A stretch of DNA of 40,392 bases from Bradyrhizobium liaoningense. GTDB lineage: Bacteria; Pseudomonadota; Alphaproteobacteria; Rhizobiales; Xanthobacteraceae. A model generated the notes under the pieces. The model did not search any database. It was not told where the DNA came from and saw nothing but the letters and a program-made list of their open reading frames with translations. Where the stretch lies: the NCBI RefSeq assembly GCF_018130955.1, contig NZ_JAFCJM010000062.1, positions 1 to 40,392 on the forward strand, given 5' to 3'. Positions 7,278-13,665 of this stretch are shown here, piece after piece (the first letter of the stretch is position 1; each line of letters starts with the position of its first letter). A program made the position numbers and the translations under genes.

Positions 7278-8479
7278 CGCGTCGTTGCGAGCTGGACGGC
7301 GAGCGCGCAGGCGCGGTCATATTCGTCGAGGTTGATCCATTCGTCGATCGTGTGCACCTCGTTCTGCCCGGCGCCAAAAGTCACGGTCGGAATGCCGTGG
7401 CGGACCATCCAGTTCGCGTCCAGGCCGCCATTGGCGGTGCGGACGTTCGGCGTTCCGCCGACGGCGGACACGGCCTCGATCGCGCGCTTGACGACCGGCA
7501 GGCTCTCCTTCATGCGGAACGGATAATAGTCGGTCTCGGCCTTGAATTTCACGCGGCCGGATTTGCCTTGCGCGTTCGTCACGCGCTTGGCCGCCTTCTC
7601 GAACGCCGCCTTGTAGGCCCTCGTAATCTCCTTGAAGAACCTTCCGTCATGGCTGCGGCTTTCGCCGCGCACATGCACATAGTCGGTGACGACGTTGGTG
7701 GCATCGCCTGCGGGGCGGCCCTCGCCGCCGGTCACGGGACCGACATTGCTGGTGCCTTCCTTTCTGTCCTGCCCCTTGCCCTTGACCACTTTGCCGAACC
7801 AGCCGCCGGCCTTCACCTCGGCGAGCGCCAGCGCCAGGATCATGGTCGAGGAGATGCCGCGCTCGGGCGCGACGCCGGCATGCGAGGCGCGGCCAAAGAT
7901 CTCGACCTGCCAGCGATCGGCGCCGACCGCGCCGATGACGACGTTGGAGGCCGAGCCGCCGTCATAGTTGAAGGCCATTTTGGGCGAGCCGAGTTCGTCC
8001 AGCTTGACGTGGCGCGCGCCATAGAGCCCGCTCTCCTCGCGCACGCAGAACAGAAGCGTGATCGGCGGATGATCCAGCTTCTGCTTTTCAAGCTCGGCTG
8101 CCAGCGTCACCAGAACGCCGCAGCCGCAGCGGTTGTCGCCGCCGAGCGCGGTCTTGGCGTCGTTGACGATTTTGCGCCCGCTACGTTTCGGCTTGGCGCC
8201 GGCGCACAGCGGTACGGTGTCCATGTGGGTCATGAACATGATGCGCGGCTGGTTGTGCAACGCGCCGCGGCCGGGCAGGTCGACGATGAGATTGCCGGTC
8301 TCGGTCGGCACGGGGATGCGCGTGTTGGCATCGTCGAGGCGGATCGCGTCCGCTGATACGCCGACCTCCTTCAGCGTGGCGGCGAGCTCGCGCCCGATTG
8401 CCGCCTCCTGTCCGGTCACGCCCTCGACGGCGAGGAAACGCATGAGGCGATCGGTGGCGGCTTCGGTGTCGACGGGCAT
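7274..8479 (-). CDS. M20-family metallopeptidase (peptidase T-like)
   Basis: A 401-residue M20 peptidase, probably a cytoplasmic zinc tri/dipeptidase of the PepT-like branch. Visible: THMDTVPLC, the first metal-binding His-x-Asp; ALGGDNRCGCGVLV with the bridging Asp; FCVREESGLYGA, the catalytic Glu pair; the dimerisation domain beginning DRWQVEIFGRASHAGVAPERG; and FGAGQNEVHTIDEWINLDEY, the C-terminal metal His. I choose the ATG at 8479 because AAGGAAGAG sits just upstream; an in-frame ATG at 8503 would add eight residues. The gene follows the MFS transporter by 30 bp and is coupled to a small secreted protein by a GTGA overlap. An import-then-hydrolyse pairing with the MFS protein is plausible. 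Confidence 0.87.
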   Translation of the reverse strand: MPVDTEAATDRLMRFLAVEGVTGQEAAIGRELAATLKEVGVSADAIRLDDANTRIPVPTETGNLIVDLPGRGALHNQPRIMFMTHMDTVPLCAGAKPKRSGRKIVNDAKTALGGDNRCGCGVLVTLAAELEKQKLDHPPITLLFCVREESGLYGARHVKLDELGSPKMAFNYDGGSASNVVIGAVGADRWQVEIFGRASHAGVAPERGISSTMILALALAEVKAGGWFGKVVKGKGQDRKEGTSNVGPVTGGEGRPAGDATNVVTDYVHVRGESRSHDGRFFKEITRAYKAAFEKAAKRVTNAQGKSGRVKFKAETDYYPFRMKESLPVVKRAIEAVSAVGGTPNVRTANGGLDANWMVRHGIPTVTFGAGQNEVHTIDEWINLDEYDRACALAVQLATTR

Positions 8480-8509
8480 CAACTCTTCCTTTGCGTAAGT
8501 CATTCCGGC

Positions 8510-9766
8510 CTAGTCTATCGCCGGCGGCGGCGACGTATAGGCCAAAAAGATCAGCGAGCCGGCCAGGAGCGCCGTCGCCATGAACAGCAGCACGGCGGGC
8601 AGGCCCGCAAGCGCCGCCACCGCGCCGGTGACCGACTGCATTAGCGCCGCGCCGAGGAAGAACGCCAGATTGACCGCGGCGAGCGCCTTGCCGGCCGTCT
8701 GCGCGTCCACCAGCTGGCGGGACATGCCAAAAATCAGCGGCTGCGCCGCGGTCGCAAGGCCAATGAGCACGAACAACACGAGGTCGTATTGCGGCGGCAT
8801 CACGGCGACGCCGAACAGCGCCGCAACCGGATAATGCGGCGCCCCCAGCGCCATCAGCGCGAGCAGGGCCGCTCCGGTGAGGTGCGACGCCGCAACCAGC
8901 TCGCGGCGGCGGCCGAGTTTGCGGTCGATCATGCCGATGCACAGCGGGCCCGCGATCATCGCCAGCGTGAACGCGCCAAGCTGGTTGCCGGCCTCCACCC
9001 GCGACAATCCCTTGGTCTCCATCAGCCACGGCCCGCCCCACAGGCCCCGCAAAACCAGCGAGGTCGCAAGCGATACCAGCGCGAGCGCGATCAGGCCGCG
9101 GAGCGGACGCGACAGGCCGAGCCGCAGCACCTCGATCATCTGCGACAGCGGCGAGGAATCGTCCTTGTGCTCGGCCGGCTGGCTCGGCACCAGCGCGAAC
9201 ACGGCGAGCGCGACCACAATGCCGCCGACGCCCGAGAGCCAGAACCCGGCGCGCCAGCCATAATGATCGACCACGAAGGCGAGCGGGCTCGATGACAGCA
9301 GCATGCCGATATTGCCGATCGAGAGGATCGCGCCCGACCACAGTCCGAACCGTGCCGCCGACAATTGCTTGGCAGCCAATGTCATCGGGCACATCAGCAT
9401 GCCCGAGGTCGCGATGCCCAGCAGCACCTGCCCGACCGCAAAGCTCTCGGGCCCGGTCGCAAAGCCTGATGCGATGGCGCCGGCGACGGTTCCCGCCAGC
9501 AGGCTGAGCGAAACGGGGCGCACGCCAAATCGATCCATCGCCGCGCCGACCGGGATCTGCGAGGCCGCAAAGGCAAAGGGATAGACCGAGGTGAGGCTCG
9601 CCAGCGCCTGCGGCTCCATGTGGAAATCCGCCGCCATCAGGTCGAGGCTGACCGCCGGGATGGTGCGCAGCAAGGTCGACAGCATGTGCCCGCAGGCGAG
9701 CGCCAGAAGCGCAAAGATGAGCGCGCGGGTGCCAACCCCCGCTTCGTCATTGGCAGCGGCAGCCAT
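8510..9766 (-). CDS. Major facilitator superfamily transporter
   Basis: A 418-residue integral membrane protein with about twelve hydrophobic segments in two halves. The MFS loop-2/3 signature is visible as GAAMDRFGVRPVSLSLLAGT, and a second basic loop DRKLGRRRELV occurs after the sixth to seventh segment. It begins MAAAANDEAGVGTRALIFALLALACGHM, a short cytoplasmic tail before segment 1, with the ATG at 9766. It is the first gene of a three-gene operon with an M20 peptidase and a secreted protein. The substrate is unknown; a peptide or amino-acid-like compound would fit the peptidase, but this is inference. Confidence 0.88.
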   Translation of the reverse strand: MAAAANDEAGVGTRALIFALLALACGHMLSTLLRTIPAVSLDLMAADFHMEPQALASLTSVYPFAFAASQIPVGAAMDRFGVRPVSLSLLAGTVAGAIASGFATGPESFAVGQVLLGIATSGMLMCPMTLAAKQLSAARFGLWSGAILSIGNIGMLLSSSPLAFVVDHYGWRAGFWLSGVGGIVVALAVFALVPSQPAEHKDDSSPLSQMIEVLRLGLSRPLRGLIALALVSLATSLVLRGLWGGPWLMETKGLSRVEAGNQLGAFTLAMIAGPLCIGMIDRKLGRRRELVAASHLTGAALLALMALGAPHYPVAALFGVAVMPPQYDLVLFVLIGLATAAQPLIFGMSRQLVDAQTAGKALAAVNLAFFLGAALMQSVTGAVAALAGLPAVLLFMATALLAGSLIFLAYTSPPPAID

Positions 9767-10194
9767 GAGCGTCCCGTCCCGACAAGCTTTTCGCTGGCGT
9801 TACACGATCGGGGAGCGCGTGCCAACTGCGCGAAAGACAGCCCCGTCATTCCGGATCGCCGCGTGGCGCAAACAGTGTGATGTCCGGACACGGACTCTTG
9901 ACCGCTCTGACGGGACGATGAAAGCGCCGATCGCTCCGCTTGTTCGAAGCGATCGGCGAAGTCAGGGAGGAAACGCCCGTGGGGGCGCGGCAAGAGCGAG
10001 CTAACGCTCAACCGGTACCCCTATTTTAGCCTGCTCTACCGGCACAACCTATGATCCAGGTCACAGTTGAGCCGCTGCGGCGATGAAATGTAGCAAGGTA
10101 GACATTCTTGCTCGATACAACCTTAAAGGATATGATCGGCCGGGCTGAATTTCCACGAATGCAATTTCTTGCTCCTCCAATTCATAGGTGCTCC
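9767..10194. other. Intergenic region between divergent MFS and cytochrome genes
   Basis: No convincing gene is seen in these 428 bp. It must hold the promoters of the MFS operon and of the cytochrome gene. Contents: a perfect 10-bp inverted repeat (GCCGATCGCT at 9926-9935, AGCGATCGGC at 9948-9957) with a 12-nt loop, and a degenerate FNR-like sequence ATGATCCAGGTCAC at 10051-10064. A frame runs into the cytochrome from 10108, but its first 29 residues are not signal-peptide-like. Confidence 0.5.
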
Positions 10195-11592
10195 ATGACC
10201 AGAATTGCAAAGGCCTGGCCTTTCTCCAAAGTCCTGTACGCGCTGGTTTTGATCGGAGGTGTCGCCTCAGGCGGCCCTCTCGAGTTCGGCGCGCGCGCCT
10301 TTGCGCAGAACATCAAACCTGAGCCGATGCCGCTGCCGCCATCCGAATTTCCGACGCCAAGCGCCGACCTCGAAGCGCTGATCGCGGCCAACAATGTCGC
10401 AGCGCTCCGCAAGCATGCGTGGTTGCTTTGGTCGGGACTGACCGCCGATTCGAGCCAAAGCTTCAACGGCCAGGTCTTGCCGATCTGGGAAACCTGGTTG
10501 TCGGAGGAGGAGACGTTTTCTCCCGTCAATCAGCTGGCGGCGGCAGCCGCGGCGCCGCGGCCGAGAATTCTGCGCCCCTTTGCGCCGCCCCGTCAGTTCC
10601 AGCACGGCACGTCCGCATTGGCCAAGGCGCTGGTGGCCCGCACGGATCCGAAGCTAAGACTGAAGGCGTTCGTGAAGATGAGCCCGGAATCGGCGAGCTT
10701 TCTCGCAGCGTCGCACGAGACGCCTGCAAAATCCGGACAATCCTACAGCTACATCAGCGCGTCGGATCTTGCGCAACTGAATGCAGCACTTGACCAGAGC
10801 AACACCGCCGTCAAGGATCGCAAGATCATCGATTTCCCGGCAGCCGCCACCGATCTGAAGATGATCTTCTTACCGGTCAAGCCCAGCGGTCTCTCTGCGA
10901 TCCCGATCTGGAATGGCGCGGCCGATAGCATCGATCCAACCCAGCCGACGTCGGATACATGGAAGACATGCGTCGCCGTCGATCCGACCAATAGTCGGAC
11001 GGGAACGGCATCGATCAACTGCAACGGTCAACAGGTCCAGGCGGAGATCGTACCGCTGAAGGCGTTTTATTCCGTGCAGATTGACGCAGCGGAGGCCGCA
11101 ACGATCAATTCGTTGTCGAAGCTTGGCGGGGCGGCGGCGGTGGAGGCTGGTGACTTCCAGACCCTGGTCGCGATGCACGTGACCACCAAGGAGATCGCGA
11201 ATTGGACCTGGGCGACCTTCTGGTGGCAGAATGGAAAGAATCCGCCCAACGATTTCCCCGGCAGCGTTGCCGACATGCCGGATGCATACAAGGTCAAGGG
11301 GCCCTGGAGAAATTACGCTATGTGCATCAGCAACTCCATGGTGGTGCCGGCGACCGATCCCAAGGGAAAGCCGGTCGTTTGCTTCAATCCCTATCTCGAG
11401 ACCAACCAGGCGGATGGTCTGAACTCGAATTGCATGTCGTGCCACGCCATGGCGCGTCTGCCGCAGACGGGCCCGGGCCCGTATCCGGAGACCTACCTGC
11501 CGAATGGTTTCGTGGATTTGGCAGACCCCAAGATCTTCGGTGGCGCAACCAAGACCGATTTCGTGTGGTCGATTCCAATCGCGGCCCACTGA
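10195..11592 (+). CDS. Monoheme c-type cytochrome, secreted
   Basis: A 465-residue exported protein with one heme c site, CMSCH at residues 413-417 near the C-terminus. The signal peptide starts MTRIAKAWPFSKVLYALVLIGG and cuts near AFAQ/NIK, which fixes the start at the ATG at 10195; an upstream ATG at 10108 would bury it. Most of the protein is a roughly 400-residue non-heme part I cannot name, with aromatic-rich WTWATFWWQNGKNPPNDFPG just before the heme region and Cys pairs that could be disulfides. Heme attachment implies a periplasmic electron-transfer role. It is followed after 126 bp by a small protein with a cytochrome-like tail, and both lie beside a b-type membrane protein gene, suggesting a redox unit. 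Donor and acceptor are unknown. Confidence 0.8.
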   Translation: MTRIAKAWPFSKVLYALVLIGGVASGGPLEFGARAFAQNIKPEPMPLPPSEFPTPSADLEALIAANNVAALRKHAWLLWSGLTADSSQSFNGQVLPIWETWLSEEETFSPVNQLAAAAAAPRPRILRPFAPPRQFQHGTSALAKALVARTDPKLRLKAFVKMSPESASFLAASHETPAKSGQSYSYISASDLAQLNAALDQSNTAVKDRKIIDFPAAATDLKMIFLPVKPSGLSAIPIWNGAADSIDPTQPTSDTWKTCVAVDPTNSRTGTASINCNGQQVQAEIVPLKAFYSVQIDAAEAATINSLSKLGGAAAVEAGDFQTLVAMHVTTKEIANWTWATFWWQNGKNPPNDFPGSVADMPDAYKVKGPWRNYAMCISNSMVVPATDPKGKPVVCFNPYLETNQADGLNSNCMSCHAMARLPQTGPGPYPETYLPNGFVDLADPKIFGGATKTDFVWSIPIAAH

Positions 11593-11718
11593 ACGAGCCG
11601 CACGGCGGCGCGTGGGCAGGCCGCCTGCGGGCCGGTGCGGCGAACGCGGATCTGCCGCGCCCGGACGTCGATCAAAGGGAGCGGTTCGGCAACAATTCAA
11701 AATCATGAGGAGGTCAAG

Positions 11719-12099
11719 ATGACGATCACTCCATTGAATTCATTCGCGGACGTTCAGCAATTCCTGACGAAGGTGGTGACTGACAATCATCTGGCATTGC
11801 AGCTGCAAAATTCGCCGCACAAGGCGTTCTGGAATACCCTGACCTTCGATCAATTCGTCAATGGCAATATTCCCCATGTGCGAAACCCCGATACGGGAGA
11901 TCCGCTTCCAATTCTTGTGAAGGGAAAATCGGATCAGTCGAACATCATCATGGCACTCAGCGGAACCGGTCCGCTGTTCGGGCCCGACGGTCCGATCGGT
12001 CAGATGCCGCCGGCCGGGACGAAGTTCACCGCCGATCAGATCAAGTCCATCGCGAACTGGATCGATGCCGGCTGTCCGGAGCTGAATCCCACAGCGTAA
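11719..12099 (+). CDS. Small protein with cytochrome c-like C-terminal segment but no heme motif
   Basis: A 126-residue protein starting at the ATG at 11719 behind a strong GAGGAGG. Residues 84-121 (PLFGPDGPIGQMPPAGTK, then FTADQIKSIANWIDAGCPE) match the last part of the cytochrome c domains found in Planctomycete-type and related cytochromes: the MPP loop that supplies the axial Met and the final helix. Yet there is no CxxCH anywhere and no signal peptide. The N-terminal half (FADVQQFLTKVV, HKAFWNTLTFDQFVNG) is not familiar. It follows the monoheme cytochrome gene on the same strand and is probably co-expressed. It may be a heme-free partner or scaffold of that cytochrome; function unknown. 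Confidence 0.72.
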   Translation: MTITPLNSFADVQQFLTKVVTDNHLALQLQNSPHKAFWNTLTFDQFVNGNIPHVRNPDTGDPLPILVKGKSDQSNIIMALSGTGPLFGPDGPIGQMPPAGTKFTADQIKSIANWIDAGCPELNPTA

Positions 12100-12111
12100 C
12101 GCGATACCTGG

Positions 12112-12735
12112 TTACTGTCGCGCGATGCTCTCTGCGCGCAACGCCCGCGGCTTTCTCCGCGCGCGCAGCTCCGTTATGACTTTGATGGCCGCCGCGAGCA
12201 CCAGTGCGCAAAGCGCCGCCTTCGAGATCGTTTCCATCGTCCCCTCGACCAGCATGCCATGGATCACGCTTCCTGGGACGATGACCGCCGCGAGGGACAT
12301 ATGGACGATGCGCCAAATTCGCAGTCCCAATCGCCGGCGGAATGTAGCGAGAAGCGCCACGGCGAAGATCGCCCACATGGCGATCACGCCGAAGGGAGAG
12401 AACGGCGTCGGCGATGCGAAGAGAAGAGCGTCAATCATGTCGGGCGGACTGGTGATCCAGAGGCCGGCGACGTGGATCACGATAGCCGCGACCAGCGCGC
12501 CCCCGATCCAGTGATGCACACGCCGTCCACGATAAGCCGACAGTCCTGGTAGGTATCCGCCAATCAGCAAGGGCTGAACGAGCATGAGCCCCAGTGCGAT
12601 CATCCCCGCAAATCCGGCCAGGATGTAGACCGGACCGCGCCATGCGAGCAGCGGGCTTGTCGCTGCAAAGGCGATCGGCACGCAAATGGCGGCCGCAAGG
12701 GCGGCCCAGATCAGGGTCATCAGGGCCAATCTCAT
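12112..12735 (-). CDS. Ferric-reductase-like transmembrane protein
   Basis: A 207-residue membrane protein with about six hydrophobic segments and paired His residues in membrane helices (RVHHWIGGALVAAIVIHVAGLW; RIWRIVHMSLAAVIVPGSVIHGM). This is the pattern of b-heme-binding ferric-reductase-like/YedZ-type cytochromes. No NAD or flavin domain is attached, so it would pass electrons within the membrane. The chosen ATG at 12735 has AAGGGG immediately before it; an internal ATG at 12720 is possible. It lies 19 bp after a Tat-exported protein gene and is very likely co-transcribed with it. YedZ-type proteins partner with Tat-exported redox subunits, so a membrane heme protein serving the exported neighbour is plausible. 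Its 3' end is only 12 bp from the convergent cytochrome-like gene. Confidence 0.8.
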   Translation of the reverse strand: MRLALMTLIWAALAAAICVPIAFAATSPLLAWRGPVYILAGFAGMIALGLMLVQPLLIGGYLPGLSAYRGRRVHHWIGGALVAAIVIHVAGLWITSPPDMIDALLFASPTPFSPFGVIAMWAIFAVALLATFRRRLGLRIWRIVHMSLAAVIVPGSVIHGMLVEGTMETISKAALCALVLAAAIKVITELRARRKPRALRAESIARQ

Positions 12736-12754
12736 CCCCTTGATCCCAACTCGG

Positions 12755-13258
12755 TCAGGCCGGCTGAAGGACGAAGTGCGCCTCCAGGCTGGTCTCCTTC
12801 GCGCTCCGCATCACCGGCCGCAGAAACACGGTTTTGAATTCACCGCTGTCATAGGCGAGGTGACCATGCGGCTGGCCGAAGATGGGAATGATCTGCGGCA
12901 TCTCGAGACGGAAGGCTCCGTTCTTGTCGGTGAGCGTGGCGCCATGACTCTGCGGCTCGTGCTCCTGCCCTTCGACAGTGTGCGCCCAGATCTGGATGCG
13001 CTGCCCGGCCAGCGGAGCTCCGTCGCCTGCGCGGCGTACGGTGCCGCTCATCCAGAAGCCGCCCTTGCCGATCCGGTCCACGATCGCCGCGCCCTTGCGG
13101 TAGTTGTTCGCCCCGCCCGCCATCGACTCGGTCGGAGCGAGGCCGTCCGCGCGCGCGGGCAACAGCAGCCCGGAAACCCCGGTTGCCAAAACCCCCGACG
13201 CCAGGAACGAGCTGCCGGCGGTGAGGAGGGTGCGGCGGTTGAGTACGACGGTGGTCAT
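12755..13258 (-). CDS. Tat-exported intradiol-dioxygenase-like protein
   Basis: A 167-residue protein with a twin-arginine signal (NRRTLLTAGSSFLASG) and a cut near ARA/DGLA, so it is exported folded. The core WMSGTVRRAGDGAPLAGQR, IQIWAHTVEGQEHEP and TDKNGAFRLEM follows the beta-sandwich of intradiol ring-cleavage dioxygenases (G-x-V, A-x-V-x-I-W, T-D-x-x-G-x-Y/F). The Fe(III) ligand set is incomplete: no Tyr occurs where the two ligand tyrosines are expected, leaving only HGH in GQPHGHLAYD. It may bind a metal differently or be non-catalytic. GGGAGGA precedes the ATG at 13258. It is paired with the ferric-reductase-like membrane gene downstream. Confidence 0.75.
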   Translation of the reverse strand: MTTVVLNRRTLLTAGSSFLASGVLATGVSGLLLPARADGLAPTESMAGGANNYRKGAAIVDRIGKGGFWMSGTVRRAGDGAPLAGQRIQIWAHTVEGQEHEPQSHGATLTDKNGAFRLEMPQIIPIFGQPHGHLAYDSGEFKTVFLRPVMRSAKETSLEAHFVLQPA

Positions 13259-13475
13259 GCAAATTCCTCCCGGCGACCGTGCAGTTGCCGAGCCGAGCGT
13301 ACAGCAACGAGCGCAAAAGGCCCAGTTGAGCCAAGAGGTCGACAGGTCGCAATGACAGTGTTGTGAACGGGTGTGCCGGCCGCTCAGCGCTTGAAATAAA
13401 TCCGAATTTCCGCGCCGCCGATGCAGGCAAGGCGCTCGGTCCCATCATGTCCGGAAAGGTAGCAGGACCGCCTAT

Positions 13476-13490
13476 TGACCAGAGTGGTCA
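13476..13490. promoter_or_regulatory. Inverted repeat TGACCA-N3-TGGTCA, candidate operator
   Basis: A perfect 6-bp inverted repeat with a 3-nt spacer, 38 bp upstream of the FNR/FixK-type box in the divergent control region. The size and symmetry suit a homodimeric regulator. No regulator gene is adjacent, so the binding protein is unknown. Confidence 0.4.
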
Positions 13491-13528
13491 TTGGAGAGTT
13501 GGCCCCTTCGACCATCCACCGATCGGTC

Positions 13529-13542
13529 TTGATCTAAATCAA
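13529..13542 (+). promoter_or_regulatory. FNR/FixK-type box upstream of the DUF3604 operon
   Basis: TTGATCTAAATCAA is a perfect TTGAT-N4-ATCAA dyad. Its centre is about 130 bp before the DUF3604 start codon and about 277 bp before the divergent Tat-protein start. If centred at -41.5, transcription toward DUF3604 would begin near 13577 with a leader of about 90 nt. It predicts induction at low oxygen by an FNR/FixK-class activator. Confidence 0.65.
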
Positions 13543-13665
13543 AGCGTTTCCTCTGTTCGGATGATCAGTAGGACGGTTGGATTGAAACGCCTCGCTGCGT
13601 ACTCGCCGAGTCTATTTCAACCTTAGAAATCTTCGCAGCGATCGCGACTGAGCTGGGAGGCGAAG

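Larger units (their letters stand above)
13259..13665. other. Regulatory region between divergent Tat-protein and DUF3604 operons
   Basis: The 407-bp gap holds two clear dyads and no supported gene. TGACCA-GAG-TGGTCA at 13476-13490 is a perfect 6-bp inverted repeat, and a perfect FNR/FixK-type box lies at 13529-13542. An open frame at 13363-13626 crosses both dyads, lacks a ribosome binding site and has no recognisable content. Promoters for both flanking operons must lie here. Confidence 0.6.

Noticed and set aside
10051..10064. A third FNR-like box, ATGATCCAGGTCAC, upstream of the monoheme cytochrome
   Set aside because: Only seven of ten half-site bases match, against ten of ten in the two accepted boxes; kept only as a note in the intergenic entry.
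10108..10194. An N-terminal extension of the cytochrome gene from an upstream ATG
   Set aside because: It would put 29 polar residues before the signal peptide; the ATG at 10195 directly precedes the basic and hydrophobic signal regions.
13363..13626. An 87-residue plus-strand frame before DUF3604
   Set aside because: It covers two regulatory dyads, lacks a Shine-Dalgarno, and would put coding sequence through the likely promoter.
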